DNA from: Thermosulfuriphilus ammonigenes
GTDB taxonomy: Bacteria > Desulfobacterota > Thermodesulfobacteria > Thermodesulfobacteriales > ST65
Direction of reading: 5' to 3'
Length of the DNA: 64,000 nucleotides
NCBI RefSeq assembly: GCF_011207455.1
Contig: NZ_CP048877.1
Coordinates: forward strand, 1,914,576-1,978,575
In this document: positions 16,305 through 25,648 of the stretch, in pieces
Numbering within the stretch: position 1 is the stretch's first letter
Layout: every line of letters starts with the position of its first letter
The notes under the pieces: model-generated
The model's database searches: none
What the model was told of the DNA's origin: nothing
What the model saw: the letters and a program-made list of their open reading frames with translations, nothing else
Position numbers and translations under genes: made by a program

Positions 16305-17594
16305 ATGAAAGACACAGCAAATTTTACAGGGGGTAAGGCGTTGGCTTTTTTGAAATTTATTCGTCTGGTGGTCAAAAAGTTTCTGGCTGACAGGTGTCTT
16401 ATAAGTGCTCAAGCCCTAACCTATATGACCATGTTTTCCCTTATCCCGGTCCTGGCTATCGGCCTGGCTATCGTTAAACTTTTTGGGGGATTCTCTCAAA
16501 TCGAGGATCTTATCTATCAATATATCTCTGAGATTCTTAATCCTGGAGCCCTAGAAAGGGTCTCTAGTGTAATCAAGGACCTGACGATTAAGGCCCAAAA
16601 TGCCCCCCTCGGGTCGGCCAGTATGATAATTCTGGCCATCATGGCCTTTTTCTTTCTTACCGAGCTGGAGGATATCCTCAATTTTATCTGGAGGACGGAA
16701 GAAAGAAGGCCCCTTTTTACCCGTATCGTTATCTACTGGACAGGCTTTACCCTTGGTCCTTTGCTTATTGCCGTGCCTCTTTTGGTCATGGTCTATTTTA
16801 TCCATTTTTGGGTGAGCAAAGGCCTAGTTTACTCTACTGCTCTTAAGGTTATACCTTACGTCTCCATGTTCATTCTCCTGTGGGGGATCTTCTACTACCT
16901 TCCAGCTATTCGAGTAAGACCGGGGGCGGCGGCTTTGGGGGCCTTGGTTGGCGATATTCTCTGGCAGGCTGCGGCCTGGGGATATGCCCTTTATACAGCC
17001 AAAGTAGTTACCTACTCTAAGCTTTATGGCTCCCTTTCTGTTATCCCCCTTTTTATGCTCTGGCTCTTTGTTTCCTGGGCCGTTATTCTCTTTGGGGCTG
17101 AAGTGGCCTATGTTTTTCAATATCGCCGGCGCCTTTTTTATGCTGAAGGCCTCAAGGAGGAGCCAGACAGCCTGGAGCTCTGTGCCCTTCTTGTGGGGGT
17201 CTCAGCGGCCGAGCCCTTTGTTCTTGGACGCCCTGGACCTACGGTAGCCGAGATTGTTGAGGCCTATGGCCTACCGGTGGCCTTGGTGGAAAAAGTCGTC
17301 TCCCGTCTGATGAGGGCCGGTTTTCTTATCAAGGAAGCCACAGAGGAACGTCTTCTTCCCGCTTGTGATCCCGAGAAAATCAGGATAAAAGACCTCCTCG
17401 CGGCGGTGACTGCTCTGCCAAATTTTGAGGCCCTTCCCCCTCCAGAAGGCCAGAGGACAGCCCAGGTACTGAACCTCTGGCAGAAGATGAGGGAAAACCC
17501 TTGGGGGGAGATGAGGCTCAAGGATTTAGTGCACCGGATTACTCAGGCGAAGGGGGATGACCATGAAAAAGAGTCAAAAGACCTACCGGTGTAA
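16305..17594 (+). CDS. YihY/BrkB-family membrane protein with C-terminal winged-helix-like domain
   Basis: A 429-residue inner-membrane protein. Residues about 1-285 form the YihY/BrkB core with six or so helices. Signature parts are SAQALTYMTMFSLIPVLAIG, LEDILNFIWR and SKLYGSLSVIPLFMLWLFVSW. The C-terminal about 130 residues (AEPFVLGRPGPTVAEIVEAYG onward) read as a winged-helix-like soluble domain, an extension common in Desulfobacterota homologues. The family was once miscalled RNase BN, and its true role is unknown. Start uncertain: ATG 16305 lacks a ribosome site, while a TTG at 16341 has AGGGGG upstream and would still include the whole core. It overlaps ttuA by 32 bases. Confidence 0.85.
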   Translation: MKDTANFTGGKALAFLKFIRLVVKKFLADRCLISAQALTYMTMFSLIPVLAIGLAIVKLFGGFSQIEDLIYQYISEILNPGALERVSSVIKDLTIKAQNAPLGSASMIILAIMAFFFLTELEDILNFIWRTEERRPLFTRIVIYWTGFTLGPLLIAVPLLVMVYFIHFWVSKGLVYSTALKVIPYVSMFILLWGIFYYLPAIRVRPGAAALGALVGDILWQAAAWGYALYTAKVVTYSKLYGSLSVIPLFMLWLFVSWAVILFGAEVAYVFQYRRRLFYAEGLKEEPDSLELCALLVGVSAAEPFVLGRPGPTVAEIVEAYGLPVALVEKVVSRLMRAGFLIKEATEERLLPACDPEKIRIKDLLAAVTALPNFEALPPPEGQRTAQVLNLWQKMRENPWGEMRLKDLVHRITQAKGDDHEKESKDLPV

Positions 17595-18489
17595 GGTTTG
17601 CCGTCAACCCACGGCCATCTACCTTCGGGAACATCGCCTGGCCCTCTGTAAAGATGATTACATCGCCTGGTTTGAGCGACAGGTGGCCCGGACAATTCGG
17701 CAATTTAAAATGTTTGGTCCCCGGGATCGAATTTTAGTGGGGGTCTCAGGGGGTAAAGATAGCCTCACCGTTTGGCTGGTCCTTAACCGTCTTGGTTATC
17801 AGGCTGATGGGGTCTTTCTGGATCTAGGAATTCCGGATTTTTCTGAACTCTCTTATCTGAAGGGGCGGGATTTTGCCGCCATCCATGGCCTTAAGTTCCA
17901 GCGTCTTTTCCTAAAGGATCTTATCGGGTTGGTTTTACCCGATCTGGAAAAAAAGACCCGCAAGGTCTGTTCTCTTTGTGGCTCCATAAAAAGGGCCCTC
18001 TTTAATAAACTGGCCAAGGAGATGGGGTACCAAGTGGTGGTTACCGGACACAACCTAGATGATGAGGCCTCAAGCCTTCTTTCTAATGTTATCAACTGGA
18101 GCCTTAAGTACCTGGCCCGAAAATACCCTGTCCTTCCTGAAGGGGCTGGTTTTGTTCGCAAGGCCAAACCTCTCTGCCGCTCCAGCGTTCGGGAGATTCG
18201 TCTTTATGCCGAACTCAACGACATAGACTTTTTGGCTGATCCCTGTCCTTTCTCCGAGAATGCCACCCGTCTGACCTACGCCGAGGAGATGGATCGTCTG
18301 GAAGAGGTCTTTCCGGGGACCAAACGTCGTTTTTATCTTGAGTACCTTCGCAAGGCCTATCCCATCTTCCATCGGGACGTTGACCATTTTATGGAGCGCC
18401 CCCTGGTTACCTGCTCCCGCTGTCAGGAGCCGGCGGTGAATGATCCCTGTCTTATTTGTCGTCTCCGGGCCGAAGCCGGCCTTTCTTAG
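17563..18489 (+). CDS. ttuA: tRNA-5-methyluridine(54) 2-sulfurtransferase, TtuA-like
   Basis: A 308-residue PP-loop enzyme that replaces the O2 of T54 in tRNA with sulfur, a modification that raises tRNA melting temperature in thermophiles. Everything expected of TtuA is present. There is an N-terminal zinc finger (Cys10, Cys13, His24, Cys29), the PP-loop VSGGKDS (61-67), and the three [4Fe-4S] ligands Cys136 and Cys139 (KVCSLCG) and Cys228 (DPCPFS). A C-terminal zinc finger (Cys284, Cys287, Cys296, Cys299) completes the set. The second of two close ATGs is chosen because AGGGGG sits six bases before it. It overlaps yihY by 32 bases. TtcA and archaeal NcsA (CTU1) are related alternatives, but two zinc fingers favour TtuA/NcsA type. 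Confidence 0.85.
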   Translation: MKKSQKTYRCKVCRQPTAIYLREHRLALCKDDYIAWFERQVARTIRQFKMFGPRDRILVGVSGGKDSLTVWLVLNRLGYQADGVFLDLGIPDFSELSYLKGRDFAAIHGLKFQRLFLKDLIGLVLPDLEKKTRKVCSLCGSIKRALFNKLAKEMGYQVVVTGHNLDDEASSLLSNVINWSLKYLARKYPVLPEGAGFVRKAKPLCRSSVREIRLYAELNDIDFLADPCPFSENATRLTYAEEMDRLEEVFPGTKRRFYLEYLRKAYPIFHRDVDHFMERPLVTCSRCQEPAVNDPCLICRLRAEAGLS

Positions 18490-19144
18490 CCAGCTTCGTT
18501 AGCCTGTCGGCCATTCGAAGGGGTTCCGGGAGCCGGTAACGAGGGCTAAGTTTAAGGACGATCTGGACAGCTTCGGCCAAGGTTATTAGATGTCCGGGAG
18601 AAACAAAGACTGGCCGTACCCTGGCTCTGGTGCGGACAACCATCCCCACGGGCCGGTGGTGTAAAAAAAGACAGCTTAAAGACCCCCTTTCAGGAGCTGG
18701 TTCTTTATAACTGCCAACCAGTTTGGACTTGGCACAACCAATGCTGGGGATTCCCAGCATAAGGCCTAAATGGCTGGCCAGGCCCAAGCCTCGAGGGTGG
18801 GCGATTCCCTGACCATCGACGAGGATGACATCTGGCTTCTGTCTCAGTTTTCTTATAGCCTTAAGCAAGCAAGGGGTTTCCCTAAAGGATAAAAAGCCGG
18901 GGATGTAGGGAAGGGGAGCCGGTCCCCTGGCAAGGGCGGTCTCCAAAAGCTTTAAATCTCGGAGCCGGTAAAGCACCGCCACGGCCACGGCGGCCTCTTT
19001 AGTAAAGGCTACATCACAGCCTGCCACCGTTTCTATGTTTTGCGCTAAAGGGGTTAATCTGACCCTCAGCGAGAGCCTTATCTGAAGGGCGGAGAGGGCT
19101 GGAAGCAGTTTTTTATCCAGGGAAGTGGGTAATTTTTCCTCCAT
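18452..19144 (-). CDS. nfi: Endonuclease V (deoxyinosine-specific)
   Basis: A 230-residue repair nuclease that nicks DNA one base 3-prime of deoxyinosine, dealing with adenine deamination, which is frequent at high temperature. The catalytic set Asp44 (AGCDVAF), Glu89 (FRET), Asp110 (LVDGQGIAHP) and His116 matches the Thermotoga enzyme almost position for position. SIGCAKSKLVG follows as in the family. The ATG at 19144 begins right before the first family helix; an upstream in-frame extension would run into the opposite cheD gene and is rejected. The 3-prime end overlaps ttuA by 38 bases tail to tail. TATAAT lies directly upstream of the ATG on the minus strand (19146-19151), so the start of transcription would be at or just inside the gene if that box is used. 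Confidence 0.93.
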   Translation of the reverse strand: MEEKLPTSLDKKLLPALSALQIRLSLRVRLTPLAQNIETVAGCDVAFTKEAAVAVAVLYRLRDLKLLETALARGPAPLPYIPGFLSFRETPCLLKAIRKLRQKPDVILVDGQGIAHPRGLGLASHLGLMLGIPSIGCAKSKLVGSYKEPAPERGSLSCLFLHHRPVGMVVRTRARVRPVFVSPGHLITLAEAVQIVLKLSPRYRLPEPLRMADRLTKLAKKGRLRPGDDK

Positions 19145-19204
19145 GATTATAGCCAAACACAAAATGGCCGAAATAAAACCCAGAAGGCCAAAAGGGGTCT
19201 GCCG

Positions 19205-19696
19205 GTGAGTGACCAGGGTATGGAAATAATCGTCGATGTGGCTGATATGAGGGCCTCCCGGGAGCCCGGTACCATCCTGGTGGCTCCATCGTTGGGTTCC
19301 TGTATAGGTCTTGTCCTTTATGATCCGGTGGCCAAAGTGGGGGGAATCCTCCATTATATGCTCCCTGATTCCAGTCTAAATCCGCAGCGGGCCCAGGAGA
19401 ACCCCTTTATCTTTGCCGACACCGCTGTGCCTCGTTTTATAGAGAATATTTTGTCCTTGGGGGCCCATAAAAACGATCTCCAAGTCAAGGTGGCCGGTGG
19501 AGCCCAGATAATGGGGGATTCTTTTTTCCAGATTGGCCGAAAAAATTACGTCGTTCTTCGCAATCTCCTCTGGGAACAGGGTTTGGCTATCGTCGCCGAA
19601 CACGTTGGTGGTCGGGCCAACCGGACTATCCGCCTGGAGATCGGCACCGGCAGGGTGACCGTCCGGATCCCCGGCTTTAAGGAATTTGACCTATGA
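19205..19696 (+). CDS. cheD: Chemoreceptor glutamine deamidase CheD
   Basis: A 163-residue deamidase that converts receptor glutamines to glutamates and, in some species, partners CheC. The catalytic Cys33 in LGSCIGLVLYD and His50 in GGILHYMLPDS are clear, as is the later FxIGxxNxxxL segment (FQIGRKNYVVLRNLL). The start is GTG with GGGG seven bases upstream. It overlaps the HDOD gene by four bases (ATGA). No chemoreceptor or cheA/cheC is in the window, so its target must lie elsewhere. Confidence 0.95.
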   Translation: MSDQGMEIIVDVADMRASREPGTILVAPSLGSCIGLVLYDPVAKVGGILHYMLPDSSLNPQRAQENPFIFADTAVPRFIENILSLGAHKNDLQVKVAGGAQIMGDSFFQIGRKNYVVLRNLLWEQGLAIVAEHVGGRANRTIRLEIGTGRVTVRIPGFKEFDL

Positions 19697-20532
19697 AGGG
19701 AATCACTCAGGAGATTTACAAACAGATAGATAAGTTGCCACCATTTCCCCAGGTGGCCCAGAAGGTTATGGATTTAATTCAAGAACCCAATACCACGGTG
19801 GAGGATCTGGTGGCGGTAATCCGCTTTGACCCCGGGGTTACGGCCAATGTCTTGCGTCTCTGCAATTCTGCCTTCTTTGGGCTTCCTCGTAAGGTCTCTT
19901 CCCTGACCACGGCCGTCTCCCTTTTGGGACAGAAGAGACTCTTTGACATCATTGTCACCACCTGTGCCTCTTATTATCTTAAGCGTCCGGTTATTGGTTA
20001 CGAGCTGGCTGATCGCGATCTTTGGGAACATTCTATGGCGGCAGCCATGGCCGCTGATCTTATCCAGGAAGAGGTGGTTTCGGCCGCTAAACCCTTTTCT
20101 TTCACCACCGCTCTTCTCCACGACATCGGTAAGATACTTCTGGGGCTCTTTGTCTCGGAGAAATGTTCCCAGATCATCACCTTGGTCTGTGAGGGGCAGT
20201 CTTTTAATGAGGCTGAAAGAGCTGTTCTGGGAGTTGATCATGCCGAGCTAGGAGCGGAGGTCTTGGCCCGGTGGCGTTTTCCAGAGGAGATTGTCAGGGC
20301 CGTAGGGAATCATCATCGTCCTGAGGTCTATCTGGAAGACACCCTTACGGGCATTGTGGCCCTGGCCAATATTCTTACCCTTTCTTTAGGTTATGGAGTG
20401 GGCCTCGATGGTCTGGCCTATAAGTACGAGGGCGAACTTCTAAGCCGATTTGGTTTGAAGAGAAGAGATTTTGAGTTCTTGCTGATAGAGCTCAATTTTC
20501 GAACTAAAGAGGCCCAAGAGCTTTTCCGCTAA
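19693..20532 (+). CDS. HDOD-domain signalling protein
   Basis: A 279-residue protein made of one HDOD domain. The opening KLPPFPQVAQKVMDLIQEPN and FDPGVTANVLRLCNSAFFGL are diagnostic, as are SLTTAVSLLGQKRLFDIIV, FTTALLHDIGKILLGLF and VGNHHRPE. HDOD proteins are catalytically uncertain HD relatives used as scaffolds in bacterial signalling. Coupling to cheD by a four-base overlap suggests a role in chemotaxis or type IV pilus/flagellar control. The stop interlocks with the opposite histidine kinase stop. Confidence 0.93.
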   Translation: MKGITQEIYKQIDKLPPFPQVAQKVMDLIQEPNTTVEDLVAVIRFDPGVTANVLRLCNSAFFGLPRKVSSLTTAVSLLGQKRLFDIIVTTCASYYLKRPVIGYELADRDLWEHSMAAAMAADLIQEEVVSAAKPFSFTTALLHDIGKILLGLFVSEKCSQIITLVCEGQSFNEAERAVLGVDHAELGAEVLARWRFPEEIVRAVGNHHRPEVYLEDTLTGIVALANILTLSLGYGVGLDGLAYKYEGELLSRFGLKRRDFEFLLIELNFRTKEAQELFR

Positions 20533-22427
20533 AGCCCTTCTAAGATTTCTTTTACCAGCGTCAGAAATGTCTGGAGACTAAAGGGTTTGGCCAGGAAGAT
20601 AATATCTTCCCGGCCCAGGAATTGACTGTCAAGCTGAGAGAGGCTGTAGCCGCTAATAAAGAGGAAGGGGGTCTGGTCTCCCCGGGATCTGAGTATTTCA
20701 TAAAGCCTTCGCCCTCCGATCTCAGGCATAACGACATCAGAGACAATAAGATCCACTCGTTCCCTGGAGAGATATTCCAGGGCCTCCTTTCCGCTGTGGG
20801 CCAAGATAACCTCATATCCCTTTTCGGTCAGGGCCTCTCTGATGAGAGTCCTTAAGGCGGCCTCATCTTCTACCACCAAAACCCGCCCCTGGCCTCTGAG
20901 TTGTTCTAGACGAGGTTTGGCGTAAGAGATCTGGGCCCGGGAGAGAGCGACCTCGGAGGAGACAGGCAGGAGAATGGTAAACGTGCTTCCACGGCCCGGC
21001 TCGCTTCTTACCTGGATGGTTCCTCGGTGCTGCTCCACTAAACCATAGACCATAGAAAGACCCAGCCCGGTACCCTTGCCTGGATCTTTGGTGGTAAAAA
21101 AGGGCTCAAAGATCCTCTCTAAGACCTCCTTTTCCATGCCTGTCCCGGTATCGCTGATTTCAAGAAAGATGCGCTCCGGGCCTTTTCTAAGGGGATCTGT
21201 CACAGCCCTTGTTTTCAGGGTGAGGACACCCCCTTGGGGCATAGCGTCTCGGGCATTTACGCATAAATTAAGGATAATCTGCTCGATAGCCGAGCGATCG
21301 GCATAAATTGGGGGAAGATTGGGGGCCAGATCCAATTGTAAACTAATCGTTTCCCCGATTATTCGAGAGAGCATGCCGGCCATCTCCCGGACAATCTGAT
21401 TGAGATCCAGGGTCTCAAACTCCAGCATGCGCCTTCGACTGAAGGCCAGAAGTTGACGGACCAGGCCGGCGGCCCTTTCGGCCTGTCCCCTAATGGTTTC
21501 AAGGTCTTTGGTCACCGGAGAGTCTTTAGGAAGGCGAAGCATTGCCAGTTCGAGGTGTCCGATGATTCCGGTAAGGATGTTGTTGAAGTCATGGGCAATG
21601 CCTCCAGCTAAAGTACCTACGGCCTCCATCTTTTGCGCCTGTCTGAGCTGATGTTCAAGGCGCCTTTTTTCACTTACATCACGAAATATACCCCGGGTAT
21701 AGAGGAAATTTCCTCCCTCATCGCGGCGGACAGTAATGTTCCCCTCGACGGTTACGAGATGACCGGTCTTGGTCTTGAAGGTGGTCTCTATCTGAAGGCT
21801 GGGAGGCCCCTGAAGTTTGAGGTCCTGAAAAAGGGAAAGACAATGATCTTTTTCCTGGGGATCAATAATGTCAAAGATGGTCAGGTGTTCCAGATCCTCA
21901 TCGGAGTAACCCAGGACTTCCTGCCAGCGTCGGTTGACAAAGACAAAGCGTCCCTGGGCATCGACGCTCTGGATGAGATCATTGACGTTGTCAAAAAGAT
22001 CCTGAAGCTGGTGATCCCTTTCTCTTAAGGTGGCTTCGGCCAATTTGAGGCTGGTTATATCGCTATAATATTCAATTAGACCTCCGGCCAGGGGGCCCTT
22101 TTCGATGGGATAAAGATGCCTTTCCAACCAGCGTTCCTCTCGGCAGCCGTTCGGAAGAATGTGACAGGAGAAAGTCCCTCTTCGTCTTTGGTAGGAGATC
22201 GCTACCAGGCTTCGAAACCGGTCAGGATCTTCAAACAGGGGAGCTATAAGGGTTTCTATCAGCTCTGGTTGATGTCTTCCCACTAGGTTTTGGGCCTCAA
22301 GCCCCAGATAACCACAGTAGCTGGGGCTGACCCACCTGATGACAAGGTTTCGATCCAGAAGACAGATACCGATAGGTGAATGGGTAAAGGTCTGGTCCAA
22401 AATAGCTAAAAAATCCTTGAGATCCAT
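20529..22427 (-). CDS. PAS-PAS hybrid histidine kinase with C-terminal receiver
   Basis: A 632-residue cytoplasmic sensor with no membrane helices. PAS1 spans about 5-125 and PAS2 about 138-255 (with a PAC tail [19 protein letters not shown]). The HisKA phosphoacceptor is His279 in [14 protein letters not shown]. The HATPase has N box [11 protein letters not shown] and G boxes DTGTGM and GKGTGLGLS. The receiver (about 512-632) has the acidic pair VVEDE, phospho-Asp564 in IVSDVVMPE and the lysine in FLAKPF. A receiver on the same chain implies a phosphorelay or an output partner elsewhere. The nadE stop lies 3 bases upstream, so the kinase is translated from a shared transcript with nadE. Confidence 0.95.
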   Translation of the reverse strand: MDLKDFLAILDQTFTHSPIGICLLDRNLVIRWVSPSYCGYLGLEAQNLVGRHQPELIETLIAPLFEDPDRFRSLVAISYQRRRGTFSCHILPNGCREERWLERHLYPIEKGPLAGGLIEYYSDITSLKLAEATLRERDHQLQDLFDNVNDLIQSVDAQGRFVFVNRRWQEVLGYSDEDLEHLTIFDIIDPQEKDHCLSLFQDLKLQGPPSLQIETTFKTKTGHLVTVEGNITVRRDEGGNFLYTRGIFRDVSEKRRLEHQLRQAQKMEAVGTLAGGIAHDFNNILTGIIGHLELAMLRLPKDSPVTKDLETIRGQAERAAGLVRQLLAFSRRRMLEFETLDLNQIVREMAGMLSRIIGETISLQLDLAPNLPPIYADRSAIEQIILNLCVNARDAMPQGGVLTLKTRAVTDPLRKGPERIFLEISDTGTGMEKEVLERIFEPFFTTKDPGKGTGLGLSMVYGLVEQHRGTIQVRSEPGRGSTFTILLPVSSEVALSRAQISYAKPRLEQLRGQGRVLVVEDEAALRTLIREALTEKGYEVILAHSGKEALEYLSRERVDLIVSDVVMPEIGGRRLYEILRSRGDQTPFLFISGYSLSQLDSQFLGREDIIFLAKPFSLQTFLTLVKEILEGL

Positions 22428-22430
22428 GGT

Positions 22431-24098
22431 CTATAGCACACGTCTGTTTCTGAACTTCAGAGGATCAAAACCGTGAGCGATGGGATATCTTCGACCATAT
22501 CCAAAGGCCTTGGCCGTTATTTTAAGCCCCGGGGCGGCTTGCCAGCGTTTGTATTCGGCGCGGTAGATCATCTTCAGGGTCTGTTCAAGGCTCTCTGGAG
22601 GAAGACCGGAGGCAAGGAGGTCTTCAGGACTCTTAAGTTCCTCTACATAGCCCTTAACTAAGGTATCAAGAAGGATATAGGCCGGCAGATCATCTTCGTC
22701 TTTCTGGTTCGGCTTAAGCTCTGCTGAAGGGGCCTTAATGAAGACCCGCTCAGGGATGATCTTCTTCCCATGCTGGGCGTTAATTAGGCGACCAAGCTTA
22801 TAGACCATGAGCTTTGGAACATCAGCCAGGACCGAGAGAGCCCCACACATATCTCCATAGAGGGTGCAGTAGCCTACAGCAAATTCGGCCTTATTACCAG
22901 TACAGAGGACCAGCCCTCGATACTGGTTGGCCAGGGCCATAAGAAGGTTGCCCCGGATACGGGCTTGGATATTCTGATCGGTGATATCTCCCGGGGGCTC
23001 TCCAAGGGCCCCCTCTAAGCAGACCCGATACTCCTGATAAATCCGGGTGATAGCAATGGTCTTGGTTTGAATTCCCAGGGCCGTGGCCAAGGCCTGGGCA
23101 TCTTCCATAGAGGCCCTGGAAGTATATGGTGAGGGCATAAGGACTCCTAAGACTCCCTCTGCCCCCAAGGCTCTGACGGCCAGGGCGGCAGTGACCGAGG
23201 AGTCTATACCCCCTGAAAGACCAACTACCGCCAGAGAGAAGCCTGTCTTGGAGAAATAATCCCTGATCCCCAGGGTAAGGGCCTCAAGGGCCTCTTCATC
23301 GTCTCTTTCAAAGTAAGGGGCCATAGGGCCTTTCTCTGCGGCAAGATCGAAGATCAGAAGGTCTTCCTTGAAGCTGGCCGCCCGGGCCAACACCTTTCCT
23401 TTATCGGCGACTAGGGAATGTCCATCAAAGATGAGATGATCATCGGCTCCAACCTGATTGCAATAGAGAAAGGGCCGCTGATACTTGGCCGAAAGGTGAC
23501 AAAGGAGCCGTTCCCTCAGATGCCCCTTTCCCAGGTAAAATGGGGAGGCGGAGATGTTAACCACTATCTTTGCCCCGGTGGCAACCAGCTCGGCCACTGG
23601 ATCTAAGTCGTAAAGGGGCGAGGGAAAAAAGTCGGCATCGTTCCAAATATCTTCGCAGATGGAAAGCCCAAAGGGGATTCCCCCTATTTCTGTCACGGTG
23701 GCTGTTTTCCCGGGTTCAAAGTAACGGGTCTCATCAAAGACATCATAGGTGGGAAGGAGACGCTTGTAAGCCCGGGCCAGAACTTTTCCGTCTTGAGCAA
23801 CCAAGGTGGCATTGCGGAGGGGCTTTCCCCCTTTTTCTCTTACCAGATCAACAAAGCCACAAATCAGGGTTATGCCCTTTGTGGCCTTAACAAGGGCCTC
23901 TGTGGCCTCCAGATTGGCAGCTACAAACTCCGGCCTCTCAAGGAGATCCCTGGGAGGATAACCACAGATGGCTAATTCGGGAAAAACCACAAGCTGACAG
24001 CCTCGATCCCGAGCCTCTTCGGCCATTCGGATCATCTTGGCCAGGTTGGCCGAGAAAGCACCAATCGTAGGATTTATTTGGGCCAAGGCGATCTTCAT
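22431..24098 (-). CDS. nadE: Glutamine-dependent NAD+ synthetase
   Basis: A 555-residue two-domain enzyme that amidates deamido-NAD with glutamine nitrogen. The N-terminal nitrilase-like glutaminase has the triad Glu41 (FPELAICGY), Lys112 and Cys148 (LSICEDIW). The C-terminal synthetase contains VVGLSGGIDSSVTAALA and CTGNKAEFAVGYCTLYGD. The ATG at 24098 gives the standard start MKIALAQINPTIG; a longer reading upstream is not family-like. It ends three bases before the histidine kinase start. Confidence 0.96.
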   Translation of the reverse strand: MKIALAQINPTIGAFSANLAKMIRMAEEARDRGCQLVVFPELAICGYPPRDLLERPEFVAANLEATEALVKATKGITLICGFVDLVREKGGKPLRNATLVAQDGKVLARAYKRLLPTYDVFDETRYFEPGKTATVTEIGGIPFGLSICEDIWNDADFFPSPLYDLDPVAELVATGAKIVVNISASPFYLGKGHLRERLLCHLSAKYQRPFLYCNQVGADDHLIFDGHSLVADKGKVLARAASFKEDLLIFDLAAEKGPMAPYFERDDEEALEALTLGIRDYFSKTGFSLAVVGLSGGIDSSVTAALAVRALGAEGVLGVLMPSPYTSRASMEDAQALATALGIQTKTIAITRIYQEYRVCLEGALGEPPGDITDQNIQARIRGNLLMALANQYRGLVLCTGNKAEFAVGYCTLYGDMCGALSVLADVPKLMVYKLGRLINAQHGKKIIPERVFIKAPSAELKPNQKDEDDLPAYILLDTLVKGYVEELKSPEDLLASGLPPESLEQTLKMIYRAEYKRWQAAPGLKITAKAFGYGRRYPIAHGFDPLKFRNRRVL

Positions 24099-24155
24099 CT
24101 TGATGGGCTGGCATTTTAAGTCAAATGCGAGATAAATAAAACCCATTATCTTAAC

Positions 24156-24184
24156 TTGACGCTACCCGGGGCCTCTTATATCCT
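24156..24184 (+). promoter_or_regulatory. Possible promoter of the phosphatidyltransferase-rsmI-hpt operon
   Basis: TTGACG (24156-24161), 17-base spacer and TATCCT (24179-24184) lie 24 bases before the GTG start. The -35 is good, the -10 is 4/6, and a good ribosome site GGAGGT follows. Confidence 0.4.
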
Positions 24185-24207
24185 GCCTTCAGCAGGAGGT
24201 AACTACT

Positions 24208-24816
24208 GTGTCTTGTGAAGAAACTGTCACCTTCACTGACCGGGTGAAAATGGCCAGTCAGCCCCTTCTCTTGCCCCTGGCCAGGCTTTTCTACCGGCTT
24301 GGTATCCGTCCCAACACCGTCAGCCTCTTGGGATTCTTGGGCTGTGTCCTGGTGGGGGTGCTTATTGGAATGGGTAAGCTTTTTGGGGCTGGCCTGGCCC
24401 TTTCTCTCTTTGGCCCTCTGGACGCCGTGGATGGGCTTTTGGCCAGAACCACCTCCCAGCGGACCAAGTTTGGAGCCTTTCTTGATTCCACCCTGGATCG
24501 TTTCGCGGAGGTGGCTATTTTTACCGGCTTTTTGGTTCACTTTCACCACCGAGGCCTTCTCTGGGCCCAGGTAGCCACAATTCTGGCCCTCTCGGGCTCT
24601 CTCCTTGTTAGTTACACCCGGGCCCGGGCCGAGGCCCTGGGGGTGGATTGCCGGGTGGGACTATTTACCCGTTTTGAACGTCTTCTGGCCATTGTGGTCG
24701 GGCTTTTCCTGGGGCTTGAGGTTCCGGTAGTGGTTTTAATAGCTGTTTTGGCTAACATCACCGCCCTTCAGCGCATCCTTCATGTCCGCAAGGCCCTCCG
24801 TGGTAAGACCTTCTGA
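24208..24816 (+). CDS. CDP-alcohol phosphatidyltransferase family protein
   Basis: A 202-residue membrane enzyme of phospholipid head-group or related synthesis. The family signature DxxDGxxAR-x8-GxxxDxxxD is exact (DAVDGLLARTT, then GAFLDSTLDRF), with about six hydrophobic helices. The GTG start is set by GGAGGT seven bases upstream. The substrate cannot be fixed: phosphatidylglycerophosphate, phosphatidylinositol-phosphate and other CDP-alcohol products are all made by this family. It overlaps rsmI by 35 bases. Confidence 0.9.
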   Translation: MSCEETVTFTDRVKMASQPLLLPLARLFYRLGIRPNTVSLLGFLGCVLVGVLIGMGKLFGAGLALSLFGPLDAVDGLLARTTSQRTKFGAFLDSTLDRFAEVAIFTGFLVHFHHRGLLWAQVATILALSGSLLVSYTRARAEALGVDCRVGLFTRFERLLAIVVGLFLGLEVPVVVLIAVLANITALQRILHVRKALRGKTF

Positions 24817-25648
24817 GGCCGGCATCCTTTTCGTAGTAGCTACCCCTTTAGGAAACCTCAAGGATATTACTCTTCGAGCCCTTGAGGTCTTAAAGTCTGC
24901 GGATCTTATCGCCTCTGAGGATACTCGGACCACCAGAAAGCTTCTCAGTACCTACGGCATTAAAACCAAACTGATAAGCCTTCATGAGCACAATGAAAAG
25001 CGTCGCACCCCGGAGATTATCTCTCGTCTTAAGTCTGGCTGGCGGGTGGCCCTGGTCTCTGAGGCCGGCACCCCGGGGATCTCTGATCCCGGGGCTTACC
25101 TGGTGCGCCAGGCCCGGGCGGCCGGGATTCAGGTAATCCCTGTCCCCGGGCCTTCGGCTCCCATAGCGGCCTTAAGTGTTTCTGGTATAAGGGCCGAGGC
25201 CTTTGTCTTTCTGGGATTCCTCCCCCAGAGTCTTTCTAAAAAAACAGAGATTTTCTCTACTTTGCGTTATCAGCAGCTTCCGGTGGTCTTTTTTGAATCT
25301 CCCCGGCGCATTAAAGAGAGCCTTCAGGTGGCGGTCAGGATCCTTGGTGATCGAGAGGCCTTTTTGGCCCGGGAGATGACCAAAGTTCATGAGGAATATT
25401 ATCTGGGGTCGCTTAAACAGCTCACAGAAATGATTTCAGAAAGGGAGGCCCGGGGTGAGTTTGTGGTGGTTATCTCGGGGGCCAAGGCCGAAGTCGGGCA
25501 AATAGATCTATCTGATCTAATTTGTCAACTCCTCGAAGATGGTCTTCCTGCCGGAGAGGTGGCCCGGGTTTTGGCCCGGGATCTTGGACTTTCCCGCAAA
25601 GAACTGTATAAGAAGATCATCTCTATCAAGAGAGGGGATGATGGCTGA
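24782..25648 (+). CDS. rsmI: 16S rRNA (cytidine-1402 2'-O)-methyltransferase
   Basis: A 288-residue tetrapyrrole-methylase-fold enzyme that methylates the ribose of C1402 in the 16S rRNA P-site. It shows LFVVATPLGNLKDITLRALE, IASEDTRTTRKLLSTYGI, LVSEAGTPGISDPGAYLV, PVPGPSAPIAALSVSG and FFESPRRI, a full RsmI motif set. The C-terminal helical domain is normal. The gene overlaps its upstream neighbour by 35 bases and hpt by 8, indicating one coupled operon. Confidence 0.96.
   Translation: MSARPSVVRPSEAGILFVVATPLGNLKDITLRALEVLKSADLIASEDTRTTRKLLSTYGIKTKLISLHEHNEKRRTPEIISRLKSGWRVALVSEAGTPGISDPGAYLVRQARAAGIQVIPVPGPSAPIAALSVSGIRAEAFVFLGFLPQSLSKKTEIFSTLRYQQLPVVFFESPRRIKESLQVAVRILGDREAFLAREMTKVHEEYYLGSLKQLTEMISEREARGEFVVVISGAKAEVGQIDLSDLICQLLEDGLPAGEVARVLARDLGLSRKELYKKIISIKRGDDG

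Noticed and set aside
19145..19354. A 70-residue N-terminal extension of endonuclease V
   Set aside because: The extension is antisense to the cheD start, unlike the family, and the ATG at 19144 places the catalytic residues at the positions known for the Thermotoga enzyme.
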